Shown one piece after another: positions 52,324 to 61,292 of a DNA stretch of 64,000 nucleotides (the stretch's first letter is position 1; every line of letters starts with the position of its first letter). Source of the stretch: Croceitalea dokdonensis DOKDO 023. GTDB lineage: Bacteria; Bacteroidota; Bacteroidia; Flavobacteriales; Flavobacteriaceae. Location of the stretch: assembly GCF_001306415.1 (NCBI RefSeq), contig NZ_LDJX01000003.1, forward strand, positions 372,001 through 436,000. Direction: 5' to 3'. A program made the position numbers and the translations under genes. The notes below the pieces were generated by a model. The model did not search any database. It was not told the DNA's origin and saw only the letters and a program-made list of their open reading frames with translations.

Positions 52324-53595
52324 ATGTTACAATTACAGGTCTTACGTGAGCAGAAAGAAGCTATTATCAAGGCACTTGGGAAAAGGAATTTGGATGCCAA
52401 ACCACTTTTGGAGGCTATCATCGACTTAGATGAAAAGCGAAGGGCAACACAAACAGAACTGGACAATACGTTGGCAGAGGCTAATAAGATTTCCAAGGAA
52501 ATTGGGAACCTGTTTAAGGCAGGAAAAGCATCCGATGCCAATGCGCTCAAAACCAAAAGTGCCGGTCTAAAAGAGACGGGCAAAACTTTGGGCGAAGCCC
52601 TGAACCGAATCGCCGCCGAATTGGACGAGCTACTCTACCAAGTACCCAATATTCCGCATGAGTCCGTCCCAAAGGGAAATTCTGATGAGGATAACGAAGA
52701 GATATACAGTGAGGGGGAAATTCCTAAACTAGTGGAAAACGCCATGCCACACTGGGAGCTGGCCAAACGGTTTGATATTATAGATTTTGAACTTGGCGTA
52801 AAGATTACCGGTGCCGGGTTTCCCGTCTACAAAGGCAAAGGTGCACGGCTACAACGCGCGCTGATCTCATATTTTTTGGATAAAAATACGGCAGCCGGAT
52901 ACACAGAAATGCAAGTGCCCCATTTGGTGAATGATGCATCGGGTTACGGGACGGGACAATTGCCGGATAAGGAAGGCCAGATGTACCACGTACAAGCAGA
53001 TGAGCTATACCTTATTCCCACGGCGGAAGTTCCCGTGACCAACCTATTTAGGGATGAAATCGTTAAAAATGAGGATTTTCCCATAAAATATACCGCCTAT
53101 ACCCCTTGTTTTAGGCGTGAGGCAGGGAGTTATGGCGCCCACGTACGCGGATTAAACCGTTTGCACCAGTTTGATAAAGTAGAGATTGTGCGGGTGGAGC
53201 ATCCAGACCGCTCATATGAAGCCTTGGAGGCTATGGTAGCGCATGTAAAGGAAGTTTTAAGGGAATTAAAATTACCGTTTAGAATACTTAGGCTTTGTGG
53301 TGGGGATTTGGGCTTTACGGCAGCCCTGACCTATGATTTTGAGGTTTTTTCCACCGCTCAGAACAGATGGCTGGAGGTGAGTTCCGTATCCAATTTTGAA
53401 ACCTATCAGGCCAATCGCTTAAAATTGCGTTTTAAAGATGGGAACGGTAAAAATCAATTAGCACATACCTTAAATGGCAGTGCGTTGGCCCTGCCGCGTA
53501 TTTTAGCGGGCATTTTAGAAAACTACCAAACAAAGAATGGCATACAGATACCGGAGGTTTTAGTGCCATACTGTGGGTTTGATAGCATAGGGTAA
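52324..53595 (+). CDS. serS: Seryl-tRNA synthetase
   Basis: The class II enzyme loads serine on tRNA-Ser. The N-terminal coiled-coil arm spans about residues 20-105; motif 2 appears as CFRREAGSYGAHVRGLNR and motif 3 as NGSALALPRILAGILE. At 423 residues it is complete. The neighbouring order, serS then a TPR protein, DUF4286, rsmA and mgtE, is typical of flavobacteria. Confidence 0.97.
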   Translation: MLQLQVLREQKEAIIKALGKRNLDAKPLLEAIIDLDEKRRATQTELDNTLAEANKISKEIGNLFKAGKASDANALKTKSAGLKETGKTLGEALNRIAAELDELLYQVPNIPHESVPKGNSDEDNEEIYSEGEIPKLVENAMPHWELAKRFDIIDFELGVKITGAGFPVYKGKGARLQRALISYFLDKNTAAGYTEMQVPHLVNDASGYGTGQLPDKEGQMYHVQADELYLIPTAEVPVTNLFRDEIVKNEDFPIKYTAYTPCFRREAGSYGAHVRGLNRLHQFDKVEIVRVEHPDRSYEALEAMVAHVKEVLRELKLPFRILRLCGGDLGFTAALTYDFEVFSTAQNRWLEVSSVSNFETYQANRLKLRFKDGNGKNQLAHTLNGSALALPRILAGILENYQTKNGIQIPEVLVPYCGFDSIG

Positions 53596-53650
53596 ACTTT
53601 TTCAGAAGGACTTAACAACTTAGGTTTTAATTCTGCCTTATCTTTAACCT

Positions 53651-55438
53651 ATGCGATTGGTCCTACTTCTTATCAGCGGCTTTTTTCTTTCCTTGACAGC
53701 ATTTGCCCAGGATGATTTCTTGGCCAAACAATATTTTGACGATGGGGAGTTTACAAAGGCCGTGGGCTTCTATGAGAAACTTGTGGAAAGAAATCCCAGA
53801 AGAACGGACTATGCAGAAGGATTGATCGGCTGCTACCAACAGCTGGAACGCTACGGGGATGCAGAAGCCTTTCTGCTCAAAAAAATTGAGGACAAGTACG
53901 CATTTCCCATATTTTATGTGGAATTGGGCTACAACTATAAGCTCCAAAACCAGGAAGAGGAGGCGCAACGCTATTTTCAACAGGCCGTGGCCAAAATAGA
54001 GGAGAACCCTAATTTTGGTTATGGGATAGGTAACCGCTTCCAAAAGTACGCCCTGTTGAGTGAGGCCATTGCGGCTTACACCAAGGCCATGGAGCTAAAT
54101 CCGGACCTTAACTACAACTATCAGCTTGCAAGGATTTATGGGGAACAGGGCAATATAGCGCAAATGTACCAGGCGTACCTCCAGCTCATCTATGAGGGCA
54201 AAGCCTCAAGGAATAATGTGCTTAGAAATATAGACGACTTTATATCAGAGGACCCAAGCAACCCAAACAATGGTATCCTAAAACGCGCCCTATTGCAAAA
54301 TGCCCAGAAGAACCCAGATGTGGTCTGGAATGAACTCTTGAGTTGGTTGTTTGTAAAACAAAAACAGTTTAAAAGCGCATTTTTGCAAGAAAAAGCCATT
54401 TATAAAAGAAACGAGGCCAGCTCCTTAGACCGGTTAAACACGCTCGGGAATTTGGCCAATGAAAACAACGACGTGACCACGGCAGCGGAAATCTTTGGAT
54501 TCATTGAGGAAAATGCGGTGGATGAGGTAACTAAGCTAAATGCTCAGCTTAATCTTATTGATATCCAACTGTTGCAAACAGATGGGAAAACTTTGGATGC
54601 GGTACAAAAACGTTTTGACAGGTTAATGGCCAATTATGGATATCAAAACAGGACATTGCAACTCCAGATTGCCTATTCAAATTTTCTTGCCTTTAAGCGC
54701 AATGAAGCGGAGCCGGCAATAGCCATGCTCAAAAAAAGTCTGGAACAGCCTCTGGGCAAGTATGGTCAGGCCTATATTAAATTGGCCCTAGGAGATATTT
54801 TGGTGTTTGATCAACGTTTTAATGAGGCCCTAATCTATTTTTCCCAAATCCAGAAAAGTCTAAAGAATGACGTGCTTGGGCAAGAAGCAAGGTTCAAGGT
54901 GGCCCAGACCAGCTTTTATAAGGGGGATTTTGATTGGGCACTTACCCAATTAAAGGTCCTAAGGGCGTCTACCTCACAACTCATTGCCAATGATGCCATG
55001 CAGCTGAGCCTATTGATTTCCGATAACTCCCTTGAAGATTCTACCCAAACCGCCCTAAAAAAATATGCTAGGGCAGATTTATTGGCCTATCAGAACAAAA
55101 CGGGTGAAGCCATTTTGGCCTTGGAAGACATCTTACAAAACCACAAGGGCGAAAAAATAGAGGATGAGGCCTTGTTAAAGCAAGCAGCGCTCCATGTATC
55201 ACAAAACAACTACGAGGCAGCTAAATTTAACTATCAAAAAATAATTGAATTTTTTAGTTCGGATATTTTGGCCGATGACGCCCATTTTGCATTGGCAGAA
55301 CTGTTGGAGCAACAATTTAACGAGCCGGAAAAAGCCAAAAAACTGTATGAAAAGATTATTTATAACTACCAAGACAGCTATTATTTTCCGCAGGCAAGAA
55401 AAAATTTCAGGCGTTTACGAGGTGATTTAGTGAATTAA
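53651..55438 (+). CDS. Secreted tetratricopeptide-repeat protein
   Basis: A signal peptide (MRLVLLLISGFFLSLTAFAQ) leads a 575-residue all-helical protein with multiple TPR-like repeats, e.g. AKQYFDDGEFTKAVGFYEKL, VELGYNYKLQNQEEEAQRYF and LAELLEQQFNEPEKAKKLYEKI. It is probably periplasmic and acts as a scaffold. It is conserved next to serS in flavobacteria; no specific function is known. Confidence 0.88.
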   Translation: MRLVLLLISGFFLSLTAFAQDDFLAKQYFDDGEFTKAVGFYEKLVERNPRRTDYAEGLIGCYQQLERYGDAEAFLLKKIEDKYAFPIFYVELGYNYKLQNQEEEAQRYFQQAVAKIEENPNFGYGIGNRFQKYALLSEAIAAYTKAMELNPDLNYNYQLARIYGEQGNIAQMYQAYLQLIYEGKASRNNVLRNIDDFISEDPSNPNNGILKRALLQNAQKNPDVVWNELLSWLFVKQKQFKSAFLQEKAIYKRNEASSLDRLNTLGNLANENNDVTTAAEIFGFIEENAVDEVTKLNAQLNLIDIQLLQTDGKTLDAVQKRFDRLMANYGYQNRTLQLQIAYSNFLAFKRNEAEPAIAMLKKSLEQPLGKYGQAYIKLALGDILVFDQRFNEALIYFSQIQKSLKNDVLGQEARFKVAQTSFYKGDFDWALTQLKVLRASTSQLIANDAMQLSLLISDNSLEDSTQTALKKYARADLLAYQNKTGEAILALEDILQNHKGEKIEDEALLKQAALHVSQNNYEAAKFNYQKIIEFFSSDILADDAHFALAELLEQQFNEPEKAKKLYEKIIYNYQDSYYFPQARKNFRRLRGDLVN

Positions 55439-55496
55439 GTTTAATATTGAAACCAAGGTTCCCTCAACAAACTGTAAAGTACAATTTCTGATATAG

Positions 55497-55808
55497 ATGA
55501 TTATATACAATGTTACCATCAATATTGACGGGCAAGTACATGACAATTGGCTAGATTGGATGAAAAACGAGCATATCCCGGAAATGTTGGCCACTAAAAA
55601 ATTCACGGAAGCCAAGATGTGCAAAGTTCTGGTAGAGGAAGAAATGGGAGGGCATACCTATTCCGTGCAGTACCGTGCCAAGGACAAGGCCACCTTGGAA
55701 GCATATTACAAGGAAGACGCGGAACTCATGAGGGCAAAGGGGCATAAGCGTTTTGCAAATTCCTTTGTGGCTTTTAGAACAGAATTGGAAATTATAAGCG
55801 AGCAATAA
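55497..55808 (+). CDS. DUF4286-family protein
   Basis: The short protein of 103 residues begins MIIYNVTINID and contains DNWLDWMKNEHIPEMLATKKFTE, the core of DUF4286, a dimeric alpha/beta-barrel-like fold. The function is unknown. Its stop is immediately followed by the next start codon, so it is in an operon with the GGCT-like gene, rsmA and mgtE. Confidence 0.85.
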   Translation: MIIYNVTINIDGQVHDNWLDWMKNEHIPEMLATKKFTEAKMCKVLVEEEMGGHTYSVQYRAKDKATLEAYYKEDAELMRAKGHKRFANSFVAFRTELEIISEQ

Positions 55809-56126
55809 GTGAGGACAACACAGAAAATATTTTCATACGGCTCTCTTCGGGAAAAAGAGGTGCAACTAGCAATTTTAAAACGAAAACTCAAAGGGAGGTC
55901 AGATTCGCTAATTGGCTACGTTAAGCACGAAAAAGTGTTTATGGATAAATATCCTACCATTGAGTTTACCGGCAAGGAGACAGATAAGGTTAAGGGTATT
56001 TTATATGAGGTCTCCAATTTGGACCTTCACCATATTGATCTTTACGAGTCGCTGGCCTATGCTAGAAAACAAGTGGTATTGGTCTCAGGGGCCAATGCTT
56101 GGGTTTATATTCCCAATCTGGGTTAA
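55809..56126 (+). CDS. Gamma-glutamylcyclotransferase-like protein
   Basis: The 105-residue protein has the family signature [11 protein letters not shown] near its start, the [19 protein letters not shown] segment and a C-terminal WVYIP strand, as in GGCT/AIG2-like enzymes that release 5-oxoproline from gamma-glutamyl peptides. The start is GTG, directly abutting the DUF4286 stop, and any ATG downstream would remove the signature. The substrate is unknown. Confidence 0.82.
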   Translation: MRTTQKIFSYGSLREKEVQLAILKRKLKGRSDSLIGYVKHEKVFMDKYPTIEFTGKETDKVKGILYEVSNLDLHHIDLYESLAYARKQVVLVSGANAWVYIPNLG

Positions 56127-56140
56127 AAGATACATGGCAT

Positions 56141-57016
56141 ATGGGCTCTAAATCAAGAAAGTATAGCTCAAAAGGCCCAAGGCCAGAGGTGCGTAAAAGC
56201 CCTCCCGCCAATGGTAAGGTAAGGGCCAAAAAACACTTGGGCCAACACTTTTTAAAAGATGAGGCAATCGCCCAAAAGATTGCTGGAACCTTATCGTTAA
56301 AAGGATATGGACGGGTAATTGAGATAGGTCCGGGAACTGGGGTGCTTACCAAATACCTGTTGCTACGGGGTGCAGACCTTATCGCTATGGATATTGATGC
56401 GGAATCCATTGTTTACCTCAATCATACATTTCCTTTGGAACATCCCAAAGTACTGGAAAAGGGAGGTACGCTTACAGTCTTGGAGGCAGACTTTTTATCC
56501 CACGATTTGGGGCAGCTTTTTGGGGATGCCCCATTTGCGATAACGGGAAATTTCCCCTACAATATTTCTACACAAATTGTCTTTAAAATGCTGGAATGGC
56601 GAGAACAGATACCAGAATTTTCTGGTATGTTCCAGAAAGAAGTTGCCCAACGTATTTGTGAAAGGGAAGGGAGTAAGTCCTACGGTATCCTTTCCGTATT
56701 GGTACAGGCTTTTTATGAGGCGGAATATTTGTTTACCGTACACCCACAGGTTTTTGATCCACCACCAAAAGTACAGTCTGGGGTGTTGCGCCTAACCCGT
56801 AAACCCAATTATCAATTGGATTGCGATGAAAAATTACTCTTTAGGGTGGTAAAAGCCGCGTTTAACCAGCGCAGAAAGACCCTTAGAAATAGCCTTAAAG
56901 TCTTTAATCTTTCCCATAATCTAAGAGAAGACACTATATTTGATTCACGCCCGGAACAAATAGGGGTGGCAGATTTTATAGCCCTGACGAAGAAGATTGC
57001 AGATGACGCCCTTTAA
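56141..57016 (+). CDS. rsmA: 16S rRNA dimethyladenosine transferase
   Basis: RsmA (KsgA) dimethylates A1518 and A1519 of 16S rRNA. The conserved start of the fold is [19 protein letters not shown], the SAM motif is [16 protein letters not shown] and the catalytic motif is [10 protein letters not shown] basic N-terminal leader of about 25 residues precedes it, as is usual in flavobacteria. The ATG at 56141 is chosen; starts 42 nt earlier are in frame but overlap the upstream gene. The 3' end overlaps mgtE by 14 nt. Confidence 0.93.
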   Translation: MGSKSRKYSSKGPRPEVRKSPPANGKVRAKKHLGQHFLKDEAIAQKIAGTLSLKGYGRVIEIGPGTGVLTKYLLLRGADLIAMDIDAESIVYLNHTFPLEHPKVLEKGGTLTVLEADFLSHDLGQLFGDAPFAITGNFPYNISTQIVFKMLEWREQIPEFSGMFQKEVAQRICEREGSKSYGILSVLVQAFYEAEYLFTVHPQVFDPPPKVQSGVLRLTRKPNYQLDCDEKLLFRVVKAAFNQRRKTLRNSLKVFNLSHNLREDTIFDSRPEQIGVADFIALTKKIADDAL

Positions 57017-58355
57017 ACTTACAGACCAACTTGTCGCAGACATTCAATCACTGATAGCACATCAGGAAGATGGGCAACTCCGCACCATGTTAAAGGAGTT
57101 CCATTACGCAGATGTTGCGGAAATCGTTAATGAGTTGGACACGGAAGAGGCCACCTACCTCATTAAATTACTGGATAGCGAAAAAACCTCGGATATTTTA
57201 ACCGAGTTGGATGAGGACGTTCGTGAGGAAATCCTAAACAACCTATCACCAAAGGAAATTGCCGGGGAAATAGGGGAGTTGGACACGGATGATGCCGCAG
57301 ATATTATCGGGGAGCTTCCAAAGGAAATCATCAAAGAGGTGATTTCCGAGATTGAGGATAAGGACCACGCCAAGGATATTGTAGATTTATTGCGCTATGA
57401 TGAGGATTCCGCAGGAGGTTTAATGGCAAAAGAGTTGGTCAAGGTCAATGAAAACTGGACTGTCACCAAATGCGTGCGCCAAATGCGTATCCAAGCGGAA
57501 AACGTTACTAGGGTGCATAGTATCTACGTAGTGGATGATGAGGAGAAACTTAAAGGAAGATTGTCTTTAAAGGACTTGCTTACCGTATCCACGGAAACCC
57601 ATATTAGTGAAATCTATATTCCAAAAGTAGATTATGTTAATGTAAATGAAAAGCCGGAAGAAGTGGCCAAGATCATGTCTAAATATGATTTGGAGGCCAT
57701 TCCCGTAGTGGATGAGATCAATAGGTTGGTAGGCCGCATCACCATTGATGATATTGTAGATGTTATCCGGGAAGAGGCGGACAAGGACTACCAAATGGCC
57801 GCTGGTATTTCACAGGATGTGGAGGCGGATGATAGTATTTGGGAACTTACCAGGGCTAGACTACCTTGGCTAATTTTGGGCCTTTTTGGTGGCGGTGCCG
57901 CCGCCATGATCATGGGCGGTTTTGAAGAAATGTTCAGTAAATACACCGTACTATTCTTATTTACCCCCTTAATTGCCGCAATGGCCGGTAATGTTGGGGT
58001 GCAATCCAGTGCCATTATCGTGCAAGGGTTGGCCAATGATGATATTAAAGGCAGTGTAGGAAGTAGGTTGATCAAGGAAATGTTACTGGCATTATTAAAC
58101 GGCATCATTTTGGCCGCATTGCTATTACTGTTCACATGGGTCTGGAAAGGGAGCTTTAATACGGCACTGGCCATTTCTGTCTCCCTCATTGCCGTAATCG
58201 TGGTAGCAGGGTTTATAGGGACCTTTACACCCTTGTTCCTACATAAAAGGGGAATAGATCCAGCCATTGCCACCGGACCATTTATAACCACAAGTAATGA
58301 TATTTTTGGTATTCTTATTTATTTCTGGATCGCCAAATTAATTTTAGGGATTTAG
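57003..58355 (+). CDS. mgtE: Magnesium transporter MgtE
   Basis: The product is a Mg2+ channel with the three parts of the family: an N-terminal helical superhelix domain (residues 1-130, with repeated [15 protein letters not shown]-like units), two CBS domains (about 130-255) that gate the pore by sensing magnesium, and five membrane helices (about 285-450, with [15 protein letters not shown]). The start ATG lies within the end of rsmA. A hairpin ACCATAAC-CTT-GTTATGGT (58362-58380) follows the stop without a T run. Confidence 0.95.
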   Translation: MTPFKLTDQLVADIQSLIAHQEDGQLRTMLKEFHYADVAEIVNELDTEEATYLIKLLDSEKTSDILTELDEDVREEILNNLSPKEIAGEIGELDTDDAADIIGELPKEIIKEVISEIEDKDHAKDIVDLLRYDEDSAGGLMAKELVKVNENWTVTKCVRQMRIQAENVTRVHSIYVVDDEEKLKGRLSLKDLLTVSTETHISEIYIPKVDYVNVNEKPEEVAKIMSKYDLEAIPVVDEINRLVGRITIDDIVDVIREEADKDYQMAAGISQDVEADDSIWELTRARLPWLILGLFGGGAAAMIMGGFEEMFSKYTVLFLFTPLIAAMAGNVGVQSSAIIVQGLANDDIKGSVGSRLIKEMLLALLNGIILAALLLLFTWVWKGSFNTALAISVSLIAVIVVAGFIGTFTPLFLHKRGIDPAIATGPFITTSNDIFGILIYFWIAKLILGI

Positions 58356-58436
58356 GGCATTACCATAACCTTGTTATGGTCGGGCTTTACGCGCTACACG
58401 GTAGCTTGCTCCAATCCCTAATGCAAAACAAACCGT

Positions 58437-58802
58437 ATGAAAGCCATCAATTTAAAGCAAAAACACCAACTGTTCAGTAAACAGTGGCATCCGCACCAAA
58501 TAGCCACTGTGGACAATATGCATGTTATTTTGGCAAAAATCCAAGGGGACTTTGTATGGCATGCCCACGAGCAGGAAGATGAACTGTTCCAGGTATTAAA
58601 GGGTACGCTTTACATGAAATTTAGGGATCGGACAGAAGTAGTGCAAGAGGGTGAGATTATTGTGGTGCCAAAAGGGGTGGAGCATTGCCCATCCACAAAA
58701 AATGGAGAGGAGGTGCATTTGTTGCTGTTTGAGAAGTTGAGCACCGCCCACACCGGAACGGTGGTACATGAGATGACCCAAACCCATTATCCAAAGATTT
58801 AG
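58437..58802 (+). CDS. Small cupin-domain protein
   Basis: The 121-residue single cupin has the two metal-binding motifs WHAHEQEDELFQVLKGTL and VPKGVEHCPST. Such proteins bind a metal ion and often act on small molecules, but no substrate can be named. It stands 81 nt after mgtE on the same strand. Confidence 0.82.
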   Translation: MKAINLKQKHQLFSKQWHPHQIATVDNMHVILAKIQGDFVWHAHEQEDELFQVLKGTLYMKFRDRTEVVQEGEIIVVPKGVEHCPSTKNGEEVHLLLFEKLSTAHTGTVVHEMTQTHYPKI

Positions 58803-59274
58803 GACAACCCATGGCGATTTTTAAAATTTTGTCAAATTTTAAAAAGCAAATGATCGTGTTTTAGGCACTAAAATGTATACCTGCCTTTTGGCAGACAGTC
58901 CTAGAATTAATATTTAAGCGTAAAAGAAAGTTCTCAATACCGTTGTACGTTCTTAAAAATTACATGAATTGAAATTTTGTAGTTAACCTAGCTCAAAAAT
59001 GGACAACGGGTAAATGTATAAGCCCTACACCATTTTGTAACAACTAGAATGTACTATGCTCCAAAGTATCAATATAAATTATTTTCCTTCCCTTGCCTCT
59101 TGGGCTTGCCCACAGGTTATTCTTAAAACTAAGGAAGACATGGGGCGCAGTGAAAACGGGAAAGCATATAAAAATAAATAGTAGGGACCAAAGAATTTAA
59201 AACAGTTAAATGCGAAGTGCCTAAGGTGCAAAGCCTAAAGCATACATCGTAAATTATAAACTAAAAAAATACCT
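58803..59274. other. Intergenic region after the cupin gene
   Basis: No gene is supported in these 470 nt. A perfect AT-only hairpin, TTTTTAAAATTT (58818-58829)/AAATTTTAAAAA (58834-58845), lies 16 nt after the cupin stop and may act as a weak terminator. The rest is AT-rich and shows no repeat or RNA gene. Confidence 0.5.
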
Positions 59275-60213
59275 ATGAAAATCCTTCACCTAGATGCCAA
59301 CCATCCGTTACTGATGCAAGAATTTGCCAAGTTAGGCTTTATCAACCATGAAGACTACCAATCTTCCAAGGAAGAGGTTGAGGCCAAAATAGCGGACTAT
59401 GAGGGTATCATTATCAGAAGCCGTTTCACTATTGACCGTGATTTTTTGGACAAGGCCATCAACCTTAAATTTATAGGTCGCGTTGGGGCAGGATTGGAAA
59501 ATATAGACGTACGGTATGCCCAAGAAAATGGTGTTTTTTTAGCCGCTGCACCAGAGGGTAATAGAAATGCGGTGGGTGAGCACACCCTTGGCATGTTGTT
59601 AAGTTTGTTCAATAAGCTCAACAAAGGGCATCAGGAAATTCGTAAAGGAATATGGGACCGTGAAGGCAATAGGGGAGAGGAACTGGATGGGAAAACGGTG
59701 GGGATTATAGGTTACGGCAATATGGGCAAGGCTTTTGCAAAAAAATTACGTGGTTTTGATGTAGAGGTCATTTGTTATGACATCCTTGGGGGTGTTGGTG
59801 ATGACAATGCCAGACAGGTAGGTATTTTGGAACTTCAACAAAAATCCGATGTCATTAGTCTACACGTACCCCAGACCCAAATGACCATAGGAATGGTGAA
59901 TACTGAGTTTATCCATGCATTCCAAAAACCATTTTGGTTGCTAAATACCGCTAGGGGAAAATGCGTGGTCACCAAAGATTTGGTTGGCGCCCTAAAATCT
60001 GAAAAAATACTGGGAGCGGGTTTGGATGTCCTGGAATATGAGAAAAAATCATTTGATTTTGGAGACTTCTTTAGCCACAAACCCAAACCTTTTAAATACC
60101 TTAGAAAAGCCAAGAATGTTATTCTATGTCCACATGTGGCCGGCTGGACCAAGGAAAGCCATCAAAAATTGGCACAGACCATTGTGGACAAGGTAAAAGC
60201 GAAGTTTTGCTAG
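59275..60213 (+). CDS. D-2-hydroxyacid dehydrogenase (phosphoglycerate dehydrogenase-like)
   Basis: The NAD-binding motif is VGIIGYGNMGKAFAKKL (about 143-159), preceded by VGEHTLGMLLSL and followed by the substrate loop NTARGKCV and the catalytic-acid region CPHVAGWTKES. At 312 residues it lacks ACT and intervening domains of long PGDH forms. It probably acts on 3-phosphoglycerate or a related 2-hydroxyacid; no ser genes are adjacent, so the exact substrate stays open. Confidence 0.85.
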   Translation: MKILHLDANHPLLMQEFAKLGFINHEDYQSSKEEVEAKIADYEGIIIRSRFTIDRDFLDKAINLKFIGRVGAGLENIDVRYAQENGVFLAAAPEGNRNAVGEHTLGMLLSLFNKLNKGHQEIRKGIWDREGNRGEELDGKTVGIIGYGNMGKAFAKKLRGFDVEVICYDILGGVGDDNARQVGILELQQKSDVISLHVPQTQMTIGMVNTEFIHAFQKPFWLLNTARGKCVVTKDLVGALKSEKILGAGLDVLEYEKKSFDFGDFFSHKPKPFKYLRKAKNVILCPHVAGWTKESHQKLAQTIVDKVKAKFC

Positions 60214-60579
60214 AGTATGGTTAGTTGCTACGACCACAACACATGGTGATGGCTGTAAACCTTATGGGCTGGAAAAATTATGAACATCCCCAAGAACGGA
60301 GGTCCGCACCGCTCCATAAAGGGTAACACTAATTAGAAACCCTGTGGGGAATCATACTCATGTTACCTTATTCTTCTACCTTAACGCATCTTTTTGCTAG
60401 GAACTACCCTAAAACAACGTAGGATATGGTCAAAAGCTAAATACCATTAAAAAAGAAGCTATACCGTATCTATTGCAGGTTGTATTATTTCAAGAAAATA
60501 ACTGCCCAAGCATAGGTTTGTTCCCGTGCTGTCCCGTGAAGGATAAGGTCGTCCACTTTCCGGCCTGGGTCCAATAAAA
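60214..60579. other. Intergenic region before the heme locus
   Basis: No gene, tRNA or clear repeat was recognised here. An open frame that extends into hmuY on the same strand in another frame has no coding features. Confidence 0.45.
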
Positions 60580-60607
60580 AAAACCGAGGCTGTTGGGCCT
60601 CGGTTCA
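60580..60607 (-). terminator. Terminator after hmuY
   Basis: AACCGAGGC (60582-60590) and GCCTCGGTT (60597-60605) pair perfectly with a 6-nt loop; on the minus strand a run of T residues follows. Confidence 0.85.
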
Positions 60608-60627
60608 TACTTAATGTCAAAATGGTA

Positions 60628-61269
60628 CTAATTGGATAAGGTGGTTTCCCCCTCATTTGGGTTATATAGATATCTAAAGGTATAGAACCTAAAATCATTG
60701 TTTGCTATTTCAGGGGTTACCTCCGTTGGTGCATCTTTGTAATAACTAAGGATTTCCATTTTTGCAAATTTGCCATCATGGGTTCTTACTACCAATATCC
60801 TACCAGGGATTGGCGTGACTAAATTTAGACCACGATTATAATTATACCATCCATTATCGCTTCCAGTAGGTATTGCATAGGTATTGGGTGCATCTTGTGC
60901 AAAGGATAGACCTGCCGAACTGGTAATGCTTTCAAATGTTTCATTAACAATGGTTGCCCCACCATTTCCATTTCGATCTGGTTCATCATTCGTTCCTGTT
61001 GGTTCACCTCCATTTACAATAATAATAAGGCCTCTAAAGGCGATATCCCATTCGGTGTCACTATCCGTAACAGCTCCTGTGGCAAAGCTAAACTTAGTAA
61101 ATTCACCTGATATTTCTCCTTGTCCAAAACCACCTACCTGGGGTGCTGGGATATTACTTGCGATACTGCTTTCGACAGCCTCTAGTTCGGGTTCGTCTTC
61201 ATTGTCGCTACATGCAATAAATGTAAATAGCACGCTTAACAGTCCAAATAATTTAATTGTAGTTCTCAT
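60628..61269 (-). CDS. hmuY: HmuY-family heme-binding lipoprotein
   Basis: The lipoprotein signal (LFTFIAC, lipidated Cys about 20) and an acidic linker precede a mature domain with HmuY features: TEWDIAFRGLIIIVNGG, and GRILVVRTHDGKFAKMEILSYY. HmuY proteins take heme from host or medium and pass it to the TonB receptor HmuR. It is 23 nt after the receptor gene on the same strand. A terminator follows it. Confidence 0.85.
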   Translation of the reverse strand: MRTTIKLFGLLSVLFTFIACSDNEDEPELEAVESSIASNIPAPQVGGFGQGEISGEFTKFSFATGAVTDSDTEWDIAFRGLIIIVNGGEPTGTNDEPDRNGNGGATIVNETFESITSSAGLSFAQDAPNTYAIPTGSDNGWYNYNRGLNLVTPIPGRILVVRTHDGKFAKMEILSYYKDAPTEVTPEIANNDFRFYTFRYLYNPNEGETTLSN

Positions 61270-61292
61270 ACTTGACTTAATAATAGTTATAA

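Noticed and set aside
58818-58845. AT-only hairpin as a strong terminator
   Set aside because: The stem contains only A-T pairs and no separate T run, so terminator strength is doubtful; it is noted only within the intergenic entry.
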